This document shows positions 16,661 to 27,300 of a DNA stretch of 54,646 nucleotides, in pieces. Positions within the stretch are counted from its first letter, which is position 1. The number at the start of each line of letters is the position of its first letter. The notes beneath the pieces are model-generated. The model was not told the origin of the DNA, searched no databases, and was given only the letters and a program-made list of their open reading frames with translations. The position numbers and the translations under genes were made by a program. The DNA is from Clostridia bacterium (GTDB lineage Bacteria > Bacillota > Clostridia > Christensenellales > Aristaeellaceae): NCBI GenBank assembly GCA_017443295.1, contig JAFSNT010000106.1:1-54646 (forward strand). Direction: 5' to 3'.

Positions 16661-19321
16661 TTATTCCGTCCGCAGGGCTACCACGGGGTCCTTCTTGGCG
16701 GCCATGCGGGAGGGGATCAGGCCGGCGATCAGGGTGAGGATCATGGAGATGCCCACCAGGATCAGCCCGGCCTGGGCGGGCAGGCCCGCCAGATCGGGGA
16801 TGCCGGTCACGTTTTTGATGATGATGTTCATCAGCACCACCAGCGCCAGGGTGACCAGGATGCCGATGGCCCCGGCCACGAAGCCCACGATGAGGGTTTC
16901 TGCGTTGAACACCCGGGAAATATCCCGTTTGCTGGCCCCGATGGCCCGCAGGATGCCGATTTCCTTGGTGCGCTCCAGCACGCTGATATAGGTGATGATG
17001 CCGATCATGATGGAGGATACCACCAGGGAGATGGCCACGAAGGCAATCAGCACATAGCTGATGGCATTCACGATGGTGGTGACGGAGGACATGAGCAGCC
17101 CCACGTAATCGGTATAGCGGATGGCGTTTTCCTCCCCCGCCGCTTCGTTGTAGGCGGCGATCAGGGCAGACAGCTTTTCCTTGGAGGCGAAATCCTTGGG
17201 ATAAATGAAGATGGAGCTGGGCTTGTTCACGTCGCTGACGCCCATGAGGCTCAAATTCTTTTCCAGGGAGGTGCCCCGGCTTTCCGGCTGGGTGGCCAGC
17301 AGCACCGATTTTACGTCTTCCTTGCTGACCATGTTCACGGCGAAGTCGGGCACCTGCTCCAGCCGCTTCTGAATGTCGGGGCTGAGGCCTAAGAAGCCGA
17401 TGTATTCTTTCAGGAACTCGCTCACGCTCATGCTGTCCAGGGCGGCGACCAGATCCACCGCGTTGGTCTCAAAGGGCTGGCCGGTGAACACGTCCACGGT
17501 GGGGTTAGCCAATTGCTCCTGTACGATCTGGCTGTTGTTTACCTGATCCAGCAGGTATTCCATCAGCTCGAACCGGTAGCCGATGGAGCCGGTGGCGGAA
17601 GTGACCACCGCGCCCTCCGCCGGGCGCAGGATGCCAACGATTTTGATTTCCAGGGCGTCCTGGAGCTTTTCCCGCAGATAGCCTTCCTCCTGGCTGTAAT
17701 CCTTCCACAGCGCCCCGTCCTTCCGGAACAGGTCTGTGTTCAGCAGCAGGCGGAAGCGGAGGCTCATCAGTTCCTCGTAGGTGAACTCCATATCCTCGCT
17801 TTCGATGGCTTCCCCGCGCATGAGGGCCTCGAATTGGCCTTTCAGCTCGCTTTGGTCCTTGAGGCCCAGGGTGTACAGGGTATAATCGCTCAATTCGTTG
17901 CGGGAATTGACAATGATCACCATTTCATCAAGCTTTTCCGGCATGCGGCCCGCCAGCACCGTGTACTGGGCTTTGAGCAGCTCCGGGTTGTCCAGCAGGG
18001 CTTCAAAGGCGTTCATGCGGCGCATGGAGGTGTTCATCATGGTCTGCTGGATGCCCGAGCCGGAACCCATCATATTCAGCATGCTCATCATGCCGGTTGC
18101 TTCCAGGGTGGTGGAGGGGTTCACCTGAATGGGTTCGCCGTTTTCGTTCAGGCGGTACAGGGTCATGGGCGTGTCGTACTCGTACTGAATGCCGCTGACC
18201 AGCTCCTGCACGCCGGAGGCGGGATCGTCCAAAAATGCCTTGAAGGGCGTCAGGTTGTTTTCCGAAATGCCGCTCATCCAGCCGCTCATGAGCTTGGTCA
18301 TGCGGCTGCCGGAATAGATCTTGCCCGGCTCCCGCACCCGCTCGTCGCCGGAAATGCCCATCACGCCGCTCATCATGTCGGTCATGTCCATGGTGCGCTC
18401 GTCGATTTCCACGGGATAGGAGGAAAGCGTGTCCTGCTCCACCCGGTTGATGTAGGCGTTCACCCCGGCGGACAGGGACAGAATCAGCGCGATGCCGATG
18501 ATGCCGATGGAACCGGCGAAGGCGGTAAGCACCGTGCGGCCTTTTTTGGTGAGCAGGTTGTTCAGCGACAGGCTCAGGGCAGTCAAAAAGCTCATGGAGG
18601 GCTTTTTCTGCCGTTCCTCCGTCCCTGTTTTCGTCTCCGCTTCCGTGCAGGGATTGGAATCGCTGGTCACCCTGCCGTCCAGCAGGCGGATGATGCGGCT
18701 GGCGTACTGATCGGCCAAATCGGGATTGTGGGTGACCATGATCACCAGCTTGTCCCTGGAAATTTCTTTCAGAATTTCCATCACCTGCACGCTGGTTTCG
18801 CTGTCCAGGGCGCCGGTGGGTTCGTCGGCCAGCAGGATATCCGGGTCGTTCACCAGGGCGCGGGCGATGGCCACGCGCTGCATCTGGCCGCCGCTCATCT
18901 GGTTGGGCTTCTTTTTCAGCTGATCGCTTAAGCCCACCTTTTCCAGCGCCTCGATGGCCCGCTTGCGCCTTTCCTCCCGGCTCACGCCGGAAAGGGTCAG
19001 GGCCAATTCCACATTGGAAAGCACCGTCTGATGAGGAATCAGGTTGTAGCTCTGAAACACGAAGCCGATGGAATGGTTGCGGTAGGTGTCCCAATCGCTG
19101 TCCTTGAATTGCTTGGTGGATTTTCCGTTGATGATCAGATCGCCCCGGCTGTACTGGTCCAGGCCGCCGATGATGTTCAGCAGCGTGGTCTTTCCGCAGC
19201 CGGAGGGGCCTAAAATGGCGGCGAACTCGCAGGGACGAAATTGCAGGTCGATCCCCCGCAGCGCTTCCACCTTGGCGCTTCCGGTTTGATAATCCTTGGC
19301 GATATCTTTGAGAATCAGCAT
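16661..19321 (-). CDS. MacB-like ABC transporter, ATPase fused to FtsX-type permease
   Basis: An 886-residue protein. Residues 1-225 form an ABC ATPase of the LolD/MacB class (Walker [10 protein letters not shown], signature LSGG-equivalent MSGGQ, Walker [12 protein letters not shown], switch His in MVTHN). The remainder is a MacB/FtsX permease: one helix (about 265-290), a large extracytoplasmic domain (about 295-730), then three helices in the C-terminal FtsX domain. The start at 19321 has AAAGGAG 8 nt upstream. The frame runs open to 19972, but that extension looks non-coding. These fused transporters usually export peptides or extract lipoproteins and antibiotics. The substrate is unknown, and no sensor kinase is adjacent. 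Confidence 0.9.
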   Translation of the reverse strand: MLILKDIAKDYQTGSAKVEALRGIDLQFRPCEFAAILGPSGCGKTTLLNIIGGLDQYSRGDLIINGKSTKQFKDSDWDTYRNHSIGFVFQSYNLIPHQTVLSNVELALTLSGVSREERRKRAIEALEKVGLSDQLKKKPNQMSGGQMQRVAIARALVNDPDILLADEPTGALDSETSVQVMEILKEISRDKLVIMVTHNPDLADQYASRIIRLLDGRVTSDSNPCTEAETKTGTEERQKKPSMSFLTALSLSLNNLLTKKGRTVLTAFAGSIGIIGIALILSLSAGVNAYINRVEQDTLSSYPVEIDERTMDMTDMMSGVMGISGDERVREPGKIYSGSRMTKLMSGWMSGISENNLTPFKAFLDDPASGVQELVSGIQYEYDTPMTLYRLNENGEPIQVNPSTTLEATGMMSMLNMMGSGSGIQQTMMNTSMRRMNAFEALLDNPELLKAQYTVLAGRMPEKLDEMVIIVNSRNELSDYTLYTLGLKDQSELKGQFEALMRGEAIESEDMEFTYEELMSLRFRLLLNTDLFRKDGALWKDYSQEEGYLREKLQDALEIKIVGILRPAEGAVVTSATGSIGYRFELMEYLLDQVNNSQIVQEQLANPTVDVFTGQPFETNAVDLVAALDSMSVSEFLKEYIGFLGLSPDIQKRLEQVPDFAVNMVSKEDVKSVLLATQPESRGTSLEKNLSLMGVSDVNKPSSIFIYPKDFASKEKLSALIAAYNEAAGEENAIRYTDYVGLLMSSVTTIVNAISYVLIAFVAISLVVSSIMIGIITYISVLERTKEIGILRAIGASKRDISRVFNAETLIVGFVAGAIGILVTLALVVLMNIIIKNVTGIPDLAGLPAQAGLILVGISMILTLIAGLIPSRMAAKKDPVVALRTE

Positions 19322-20143
19322 AGTGTCGCTCCTTTCCCCGATAACCCATGGGGACGCAAAAAACAATAAAGAAAAATATGCGCGCCGTCGCCCAAATATG
19401 AAGCGGGGCGCATTTATTATATGACAGCAAAGGGAAAATATCAACCGCAAGCGCGGCATGAATTGCAAATTGGGATTTGACGGGGAGAGGGAACCCCTGG
19501 GGCCTCCGCGGCCCCAGTTCCGCAGGCTCAATAGTCGCAACTCCCCTTCATGGGGAGATTGCTCCTTTTCGCCTGATCTCACCGCCGATGAAATTCTGCC
19601 CGCAACCTCAAAGGTCGCAACTCTCCACAGGAGAGATTGCTCCCTTTCGGTTGATCTTACCTCGGACGGAATTTCCGCCATAGGCGGCCGTCCGAGGTTC
19701 GTCCACAGGCGGTCATCGGCGGTTCGTCCCCGCGGCAGGGGATGATCCCCTGCACCCTCTCCCGCGGAAATTGCCTGACGCGGAAAGAAAACAAGTTTCC
19801 GCTGCTGCTTGAAAGGAATGCCCAACTTGCCGTCGTTGTGCTTCTGGCCCGGCCGCCTTTGGCGGCCAACCCGGATGCGAAGCATCCGGGGAAAGCCAGG
19901 GAATAATCCCTTGGGAAAAAGCGAGCTTTTTCCCTGGGATTTTCCCGGCTTTCTTGGGCCAGAAGCCATCAAATTTTCGTGAACCCCAGCGCGGCAAGCG
20001 GAGGCCGTTTATTCTTTCCAGCAAAGTAACTTCGCTTAGAGGAGTCCAGAGGTCGAAGACCTTTGGTCGGGGGTTTGAGGGCAGAGCGCCCCCAACGTAT
20101 CCCCTCACTCATACGTGAGCCGTGGCTTAAGGGCGGATTTTTC
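19322..20143. other. Long non-coding interval with degenerate repeats and hairpins
   Basis: About 820 bp without a credible gene. It contains the shared GCATGAATTGCAAATTGGGATTT motif (19456-19478) also found in the palindrome at 11.1 kb, and the right copy of the 21-bp inverted repeat (19497-19517). Two imperfect direct copies of about 65 bp beginning GTCGCAACTC lie at about 19533 and 19616, each with an internal small hairpin (CTCCCC...GGGGAG and CTCTCC...GGAGAG). Hairpins such as CCCGGATGCGAAGCATCCGG (about 19869-19888) also occur. Open frames cross it on both strands but lack ribosome sites and look like repeat by-products. Confidence 0.6.
19497..19517. repeat. 21-bp GC-rich inverted repeat, right copy
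   Basis: Exact reverse complement of 16632-16652. It lies about 175 bp upstream of the ABC transporter start. Similarity extends a few bases into a GTTCCC word on one side. Confidence 0.6.
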
Positions 20144-20172
20144 TTGATTTTCCGGCTTTTTTCCATTATAAT
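20144..20172 (+). promoter_or_regulatory. Promoter of the MATE/GNAT/PP2C operon
   Basis: TTGATT (20144-20149), 17 nt and TATAAT (20167-20172). The predicted start near 20179 leaves a leader of about 130 nt. Confidence 0.65.
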
Positions 20173-20309
20173 GCAAAGTACATTCCATGACGACGGGAGC
20201 AGGATCGGAGGTCATGGAGGACGGGGGAACGAAGAAATGTGCGCTTCTGCCGGGCTGAGAAGCGTAAGCGGAGAAAGCCCCTGCACAGCATGAATGATTG
20301 AAAGAAGTT

Positions 20310-22103
20310 ATGCATTCAATGGATCAGACGCGGGAAAACCGGACGGAAACTGAACTGGCGCAAAACGCCGCCTTTATTCGCGGTACTTATCGCAAGGCCG
20401 TGATCACGGGGATGCTTTCTATTCTGAGCGTCAATATCAACGTGTTTGTGGACGGCATTCTGGTGGGCAGCCGCATCGGCTCCGACGCGCTGGCGGCGAT
20501 CAATCTGAGCCTGCCGGTGAGCTGGGCGCTGTGCGTGGTGGGCGCGTTTCTCGCCGCCGGAACGGAGATTCCCGCCGCATGGGCCATCGGCATTGGCGAC
20601 GGGGGAAAGCGGGACGTGTTTTTCCGCACCGGTCTGAACGCCTCCGTGTTGGCTTCGCTGGTCATTACCGCGCTTTCCCTGGCGCTTCGGGAGCCGCTGG
20701 TGTCGTTTCTGTGCGACGACGAAGCGGCCCGGGCCTATGTGATGGACTATGTGGTGATCACGCTGATCGGGGCGCTTCCCAAGATTTTGATTTACATTCC
20801 CTTCTGGTATCTGCGCCTGGACGGGAAAAACGCGGATATCAGCGTCATGATGATCGGCATGGCCGTGATCAATATCGTGCTGGACGTGCTGCTGGTGTAC
20901 GTTTGGGATATGGGCGTTTTCGGCGCGGGGCTGGCCAGCGTGATCGCCACAGCGCTGGCCTGTCTGTACGGCCTACTGCGCCTGTTTTCCAGGGGAAGCC
21001 CCTATACCTGGCGGCCGGAGATGGCGCGCGGGCGAAAGGAATGGGTGACCATTGCCGCGGCGGGCTTTCCGTCGGCCTTTAACAACCTCTGCTCCACCGT
21101 GCGGCTGCTGATCATCAATTCCCTGCTGATGGCCCACGGCGGCGCGGGGCTGGTGGCGGTGTTCACCGCGGTCAACGGCATATGGGGCTTTGGCGAGTGC
21201 GTCACCTTAGGAGTGCCCGCCGCGGGCGGCGGCATGCTGGCCGTATTCAGCGGCGAGCGCGACAACGGAAGCTGCCGCCTGCTGCTGCGGGAGGAATGGA
21301 AGATCGGCTGGATGACCGGGGGAGTGTTCCTGGCGCTGTGTGCGGCGCTGTCCGGGGTGATTTCGGCCATGTACGGCCTGAAGGGCAGCATCCTGGTTCC
21401 GCTGCTGTGGATGGCCCTGTCCGTGTTTCCCGCCCTGCTTCTGAACATCCTGTCCACCTATTACAACATGTCCGAGCTGAACGGGTGGGCAAGCGGGCTG
21501 ATCCTGCTGCGGACGATCGTGATGGTCTACGCCGGCCTGCGCCTGGTCATCGCCTCGGGCTTTTCCACGTTCTCCTTCCTGCTGGCGGCGGAGCTGTTCA
21601 CGCTGATTTTCTGGTGGGGGGCCACGGGGCTGCATCACCGGCGGCGTCCCCGGGATTCCCGGTATCTGCTGACCGACCTGGAAAATGAAAAGAGCGGAAA
21701 GGTGCTGAACTTCTCCGTGAGCGCCAACGTGGAGGAGATCGTCAGCGCCAGCGAACGCATCAGCCGATTCTGCGCCGTGAACGGAATGAACGCTCAGGAG
21801 ACGATTCGCCTGGAGATGAGCATGGAAGAAGTGATGACGCTGATCCACCAGGTCAACGCGGAAAAGGGCGTCCAGAACCTTCAATTCGACCTGCGCGCCT
21901 TTTCGGTCAACGGCGACAGGGGCATCCGTATCCGTTACAGCGGGATCCCGTTCAATCCGTTCAATTTTTCGCCCGGAGCCGAGAGCGCGGAGGACGACGT
22001 GTTTATGGGCGTTCGGATGATCAAGAAAATGGTGGAGTCGATCAACTACCAAAGGGCCTTCGGGGTCAACACGCTGCAGATTGTGCTGAAAGAGGGTGAA
22101 TGA
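20310..22103 (+). CDS. MATE-family transporter fused to a C-terminal HATPase-like domain
   Basis: About 597 residues. Residues about 25-445 form a MATE-type multidrug/sodium exporter fold with roughly twelve membrane helices (ILSVNINVFVDGILVGSRIGSDALAAINLS at the first is typical). Residues about 460-595 are cytoplasmic and resemble the GHKL ATPase of anti-sigma kinases such as RsbW/SpoIIAB (NVEEIVSASERISRFCAVNGMN...RLEMSMEEVMTLIHQ, then VFMGVRMIKKMVESINY). The N-box asparagine usual in that family is not obvious, so the kinase activity may be lost. The start is uncertain: TTG 20298, ATG 20310 or ATG 20319. The PP2C phosphatase two genes downstream makes a partner-switching circuit likely. 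Confidence 0.8.
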   Translation: MHSMDQTRENRTETELAQNAAFIRGTYRKAVITGMLSILSVNINVFVDGILVGSRIGSDALAAINLSLPVSWALCVVGAFLAAGTEIPAAWAIGIGDGGKRDVFFRTGLNASVLASLVITALSLALREPLVSFLCDDEAARAYVMDYVVITLIGALPKILIYIPFWYLRLDGKNADISVMMIGMAVINIVLDVLLVYVWDMGVFGAGLASVIATALACLYGLLRLFSRGSPYTWRPEMARGRKEWVTIAAAGFPSAFNNLCSTVRLLIINSLLMAHGGAGLVAVFTAVNGIWGFGECVTLGVPAAGGGMLAVFSGERDNGSCRLLLREEWKIGWMTGGVFLALCAALSGVISAMYGLKGSILVPLLWMALSVFPALLLNILSTYYNMSELNGWASGLILLRTIVMVYAGLRLVIASGFSTFSFLLAAELFTLIFWWGATGLHHRRRPRDSRYLLTDLENEKSGKVLNFSVSANVEEIVSASERISRFCAVNGMNAQETIRLEMSMEEVMTLIHQVNAEKGVQNLQFDLRAFSVNGDRGIRIRYSGIPFNPFNFSPGAESAEDDVFMGVRMIKKMVESINYQRAFGVNTLQIVLKEGE

Positions 22104-22688
22104 ATGCAGCTTGAAACGCGAAAAGCGGAGGACCGTGATCTGCCCGCGATCAAGCGCATGACGGACGAGTATCTGGCGCAGGATTATTATTCGCTGGAAG
22201 AACTGGAAGCGTGCATTCACGGGGACAGGAACCTGTTCTATGTGGTGACGGACGCGGAGCGCAATAACGATGTCATTTCCTACTTTTACGCGTTCCTGGC
22301 CGGACTGGACGAGGCGCTCAAAATCATGCATGTGAAGGAAAGGCCGGAGTCCCTGCGCAAGTACGCCGGGGACGCGCTCATGGGCGTTTACAAGCTGTCG
22401 AGTACGGAAAAGGCGTACCAGCGTCACGGTATATGCTCCTCCTTCGTGCGTAATTTGGAGCCGGTGCTTCGGGAACGCGGCGCCAAGATGATCCTGGCCA
22501 CGGCCATGCGTTCCCCGGATCAAAAGGTGCCCATGAAGAAAATCTTCCACGATACCGGCTTTTCCGCCATCGCGGAAATCTTTCGGCCCTGGGAGGAAAT
22601 GACCCTGTACTGCCCTTACTGCAACCGGAACCACTGCGTCTGCGACGCGGTGTTCTACGCGAAGAACCTGGAGGATGGCCGTGAATAA
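22104..22688 (+). CDS. GNAT-like protein with C-terminal Cys-rich motif
   Basis: A 194-residue protein whose start directly abuts the stop of the MATE fusion. The N-terminal part (LETRKAEDRDLPAIKRMTDEYLAQDYYS) and the central STEKAYQRHGICSSFVRNLEPVLRERGAKMILATAM fit a GNAT acetyltransferase fold, with QRHGIC at the place of the acetyl-CoA loop (Q/RxxGxG/A). The tail carries CPYCNRNHCVC, four cysteines that could bind a metal and are unusual for the family. The gene sits between the transporter/ATPase and the phosphatase, so it may be part of the same signalling output. The substrate is unknown. Confidence 0.65.
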   Translation: MQLETRKAEDRDLPAIKRMTDEYLAQDYYSLEELEACIHGDRNLFYVVTDAERNNDVISYFYAFLAGLDEALKIMHVKERPESLRKYAGDALMGVYKLSSTEKAYQRHGICSSFVRNLEPVLRERGAKMILATAMRSPDQKVPMKKIFHDTGFSAIAEIFRPWEEMTLYCPYCNRNHCVCDAVFYAKNLEDGRE

Positions 22689-24291
22689 GGAGAAGAAAAC
22701 CGGCGGAAAGCGATTCGGCATCAGCAAGAAGCTGCTGCTGAGCATTATTCTGATGACCCTCCTGATCTGCGTGATTTCCACGATCAGCGGGTATTACCAG
22801 TACGACGGCGCGATCAGGAAGCTCTATAACGACAACGGCTATGTGATCGGGAACATCATTTTGGAACACATCGACCATGACAAGGTGGGCTACTACGCGC
22901 AGACCTGGACCGAGGACGAGAACTACGCGGAAATCGCGGGCTACTTAAAGGACGTGGAACAGATTTCCGGCGCGGCGTTCATTTACATCGTCACCGTCTA
23001 CGAGGATCAAACGCTGCGCTACGTGTTTGATTCCTCCGGCACGCCTATCGGGGAAACCGATCCGGTTTCCTCGCATTTTGACGAGGTATGGGCGGCCTAT
23101 ACCGAAGGAAAGAAGCCGGAGAGCTATCTCGTGCGCCATTCCGCAAAGTACGGTTATCTCACTTCGAGCATGCTGCCCATCATCGACAGCCAGGGCAAGG
23201 TGGTGGCGCTGCTGCTGGTGGACGTCTGGATGGAAGTGATTCTGTCCACCCTGTACAGCTACATCATCAAAATGGTGCTGATTTCCGCGGGGGTGCTGGC
23301 GCTGTTCAGCGTGGCGTATTGGTTCTTCATGCGCCGGAATTTCATCGGGCCGCTGATGCGGATCCGCGGAAACGTTACGGAGTTCGCGCGGAACGATACG
23401 AAGACCACCATCTCGCTTTCGGACATCCAAACCGGGGACGAAATTCAGGACCTGGCGCAGTCCATCGGCACGATGGAGAGCGATATCGTCCAGTATATCG
23501 ACAACATCCGGAAAATCACGGCGGAAAAGGAGCGCATCGGCGCGGAACTCAACGTGGCCACCCAGATTCAGGCGGACATGCTGCCCCGCATTTTCCCGCC
23601 CTTCCCCGAAAGAAAAGAATTTGACTTATTCGCTTCCATGACCCCGGCCAAGGAAGTTGGCGGCGATTTCTACGATTTCTTCCTGATCGACGCCGATCAT
23701 ATCTGCCTGGTCATGGCCGACGTTTCCGGCAAAGGCGTGCCCGCCGCGCTGTTCATGGTCATCGCCAAAACGCTGATCAAGAACCGCGCCCAGCAAGGCG
23801 ACAGCCCGGCGGAAATATTGAAGAACGTAAACGAGCAGTTGTGCGAGGGCAACGAGGCGCAGCTCTTCGTGACCGTATGGGTGGCGATCATCGAAATCTC
23901 CACCGGCCGCGGCCTGGCCGCCAACGCGGGCCACGAGCATCCCGTGCTCCGGCGCAAGGACGGCCCATACGAGCTGGTGGTTTACCGCCACGGTATGGCC
24001 TTGGCCGTTTTTGAGGGCATCCCCTTCCGGGAACATTCCTTTGAGCTGCATCCCGGAGACAGCCTGTTCGTCTACACGGACGGCGTGCCCGAGGCGACGG
24101 ACGCCCAAAACCAGCTCTTTGGCTCGAACCGGATGCTGGAGGCCCTGAACCAAAATGCTTCGCTGTGCGCGGAGGAAACCATCAAAAACGTTCGGCGCGC
24201 GGTGGATGGCTTTGTGGGCGACGCGCCGCAGTTTGACGATATCACCATGCTCTGCTTCCAGTACAAAGGAAACGCCGCGCCTGCCGAATAA
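22675..24291 (+). CDS. Membrane sensor PP2C (SpoIIE-type) serine phosphatase
   Basis: A 538-residue protein overlapping the GNAT gene by 14 bp. TM1 (about residues 23-43) is followed by an extracytoplasmic Cache-like sensor domain (about 45-190), TM2 (about 195-220), a HAMP linker (about 222-275), a short coiled coil, and a SpoIIE/RsbU PP2C domain (about 300-530). The metal-binding acidic residues of the family are visible in EVGGDFYDFF, ADVSGKG and DDITML. The phosphatase block PPFPERKEFDL.ASMTPAKEVGGD is nearly identical in the CHASE2 protein at 39269. Such enzymes dephosphorylate anti-sigma-factor antagonists (STAS proteins) or other Ser/Thr phosphoproteins. No STAS gene is in the window. 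Confidence 0.9.
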   Translation: MAVNKEKKTGGKRFGISKKLLLSIILMTLLICVISTISGYYQYDGAIRKLYNDNGYVIGNIILEHIDHDKVGYYAQTWTEDENYAEIAGYLKDVEQISGAAFIYIVTVYEDQTLRYVFDSSGTPIGETDPVSSHFDEVWAAYTEGKKPESYLVRHSAKYGYLTSSMLPIIDSQGKVVALLLVDVWMEVILSTLYSYIIKMVLISAGVLALFSVAYWFFMRRNFIGPLMRIRGNVTEFARNDTKTTISLSDIQTGDEIQDLAQSIGTMESDIVQYIDNIRKITAEKERIGAELNVATQIQADMLPRIFPPFPERKEFDLFASMTPAKEVGGDFYDFFLIDADHICLVMADVSGKGVPAALFMVIAKTLIKNRAQQGDSPAEILKNVNEQLCEGNEAQLFVTVWVAIIEISTGRGLAANAGHEHPVLRRKDGPYELVVYRHGMALAVFEGIPFREHSFELHPGDSLFVYTDGVPEATDAQNQLFGSNRMLEALNQNASLCAEETIKNVRRAVDGFVGDAPQFDDITMLCFQYKGNAAPAE

Positions 24292-24307
24292 GGGCCAGAA
24301 TATCCCG

Positions 24308-24337
24308 GGAACGCCGCTTGATCGGCGTTCCTTTTTT
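24308..24337 (+). terminator. Terminator of the MATE/PP2C operon
   Basis: A perfect 9-bp stem, GGAACGCCG (24308-24316) and CGGCGTTCC (24323-24331), followed by six Ts. Confidence 0.9.
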
Positions 24338-24341
24338 GCGC

Positions 24342-24373
24342 AAAAAAAGGCCGCCGCGCTGTGCGGCAGCCGG
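24342..24373 (-). terminator. Terminator of the purine operon
   Basis: On the minus strand, GGCTGCCGC and GCGGCGGCC form a stem followed by seven Ts, just past the purL stop. Confidence 0.75.
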
Positions 24374-24388
24374 TGAATGATTCGTTGA

Positions 24389-27300
24389 TCAGCCGAAGTA
24401 TTTCTTCGCGCTGCGGAAAAGGCCCATATCGTAGTTTCCGGGAACGTTCCTGTACAGGCCCGCGTCGACGCGCTCGCTGTGGCCCATCTTGCCCAGCACG
24501 CGGCCGTCGGGGGAGAGGATGCCCTCGATGGCGGCGGCGGAGCCGTTGGGGTTAAAGAGGAGATCGTCGGTAGGATTGCCGTCCAGATCCACGTACTGGG
24601 TGGCCACCTGACCGTTGGCGATGAGGTTTTTCAGCACTTCGTCGCCGCACAGGAAGCGGCCTTCGCCGTGGCTGATGGGCACGGTGAAGATATCGCCGGG
24701 CTGGGTTTCCATGAGCCAGGGGGAATTGCTGGAGGCCACCCGGGTGCGCACCAGGCGGCTCTGGTGGCGGCCGATGGTGTTGTAGGTCAGGGTCGGCGCG
24801 GCGGCGCTGGGGGCGGTGATTTTGCCGTAGGGCACCAGGCCCAATTTGATGAGCGCCTGGAAGCCGTTGCAGATGCCGAGCATCAGGCCGTCCCGGTTGT
24901 CCAGCAGGTCGTGTACGCCGTCCGTCACCGCCAAGCTTCGGAAGAAAGCGGTGATGAATTTGCCGCTGCCGTCCGGCTCGTCGCCGCCGGAGAAGCCGCC
25001 GGGGATGAACACGATCTGGGCGTTCCGGAGGGCCTTTGCGAAGCGTTCCACGGAATCGGAAACGCCCTGGGCGGAAAGGTTGTTTAGCACTAAGATTTCG
25101 CCCTTCAGGCCCGCCTTTTCCACGGCGCGGATGGAATCGTATTCGCAGTTGGTGCCGGGGAATACGGGGATCAGCACCCGGGGTACGGCGGTGGACGCTT
25201 TAGGCCGGATCACGGGTTTGCTTTCGGCGGTGATCACGGGAATATCCTGCCTGCCGGGTACGGTGGCGGGATAAACGCTTTCCAGCCGGGCTTCATAGAC
25301 GCGGGACAGGTCGGAAAGGGTCAGGCTTTCATTTTCCCAGGTGAAAACGCCGTTTTCCGCCGTGCGGCCCAGGCACAAGCCGATGTCCGCGTCCTGGCTG
25401 AGTTCCAGGATGAACGCGCCGTACTGCTTGCGGAAAAGCTGCTCCAGGGACAGGATTTCGTCAAAGGCGAAGCCCAAGCCGTTGCCTAAGGCCATTTTGA
25501 ACACGCCCTCCGCCGCGCCGCCCCGCTCTAAAGCCCAGGCGGACAGGGCTTTTTTACTTTGCAGCAAATCATGCACCTGGGCGAGCAGCGCCAGGAAGGA
25601 GGCTTTTTCCGGCAGGCCGTTTTCGTCGTAATCCGGGGCCAGCAGAACGGTTTTGTGTCCCGCGCCCTTGAATTCGGGAGAGCGCACGGCGTCGATCTTG
25701 CCGGTGGTGACAGCGAAGGAAACCAGGGTGGGGGGCACGTCCAGGTTTTCAAAGGTGCCGCTCATGCTGTCCTTGCCGCCGATGGCGCCGCAGCCCAAAT
25801 CCCACTGGGCCTGCAAAGCGCCCAGCAGGGCGGCCAGGGGCTTGCCCCAGCGGTCAGGCTTGCCCTGGGGCTTTTCAAAGTATTCCTGGAAGGTGAGGTA
25901 AACGTCCTTTAATTCCGCACCGGTGGCGATGAGCTTCGCCACGGACTGGGCCACCGCTAAGTACGCTCCCCGGTAAGGGCTGGCTTCGGTGGTATAGGGA
26001 TCGTAGCCCCAGGCCATGAAGGAAACGGTGTCGGTATCGCCCTGCTCCCGGGAAATCTTGTGTACCATGGCCTGAATGGGGGTCAGCTGGTTTTTGCCGC
26101 CGAAGGGCATGAGTACCGTACCCGCGCCGATGGTGGAATCGAAGCGCTCGGACAGGCCCCGCTGGGAGCAAATGTTCAGATCGCCCGCCAGCGCCTTGAA
26201 ACCGGCGGAAAAATCCGTGGGGACTGTCAGGCTTTCCGCCTTGGGCGCTTGTACGTGGGCGGTGGTTTCCTTGGGCGCGCCGTTGGAATTGAGGAATTCT
26301 CTGGAAATGTTCACGATGGTCTGACCGCGCCATTTCATGGTGAGTCGGGGTTCGGCCTGCACTACGGCCACCACGGTGGCTTCTAAGTTTTCCGCGTCGG
26401 CCAGCGCGATGAATTTCTCCGCGTCTTCAGGGGCTACCACCACGGCCATGCGCTCCTGGCTTTCGGAAATCGCCAGTTCCGTGCCGTCCAGACCCTCGTA
26501 CTTCTTGGGCACCTTATCAAGATCAATGGCGATGCCGTCCGCCAATTCGCCGATGGCGACGCTTACGCCGCCCGCGCCGAAGTCGTTGCAGCGCTTAATC
26601 AATTTGGAGGCGGCGGGATTGCGGAACAGGCGCTGGAGCTTGCGTTCCTCCGGCGCGTTGCCCTTCTGCACCTCCGCGCCGCAGGTGTCGATGGACTGGA
26701 GGGTGTGGGCTTTGGAGGAACCGGTGGCCCCGCCGCAGCCGTCGCGCCCCGTGCGCCCGCCCAACAAAATGATGATGTCGCCGGGAGTGGGCACTTCCCG
26801 CCGCACGTTTTCCGCGGGAGCGGCGGCGATGACCGCGCCGATCTCCATGCGCTTGGCGGCGTAGCCGGGATGGTACAATTCATGCACCTCGCCGGTGGCA
26901 AGGCCGATCTGGTTGCCGTAGCTGGAATAGCCCGCCGCGGCGGTGGTGACCAGCTTGCGCTGGGGCAGCTTGCCGGGCAGGGTTTCGGAAAGGGGCACCG
27001 TGGGGTCGGCGGCGCCCGTGACGCGCATGGCGGCGTACACGTAGGCCCGGCCGGAAAGGGGGTCGCGAATGGCACCGCCGATGCAGGTGGCCGCGCCGCC
27101 GAAGGGTTCGATTTCGGTGGGATGGTTGTGAGTCTCGTTCTTGAACAGCAGCAGCCACTTTTCGGGGCCGTTTTCCGTTTCCACCTTGATCTTCACCGTG
27201 CAGGCGTTGATTTCTTCGCTTTCGTCCAGTTTATCCAGCAGACCCTGCTTTTTCAGATATTTGGCCCCGATGGTCGCCATGTCCATGAGGGTGACGGGCT

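Noticed and set aside
19322..19972. N-terminal extension of the ABC transporter by about 217 residues
   Set aside because: The region is rich in hairpins and repeats, has no ribosome site at the far start, and the ABC domain normally begins at [11 protein letters not shown], which has its own AAAGGAG.
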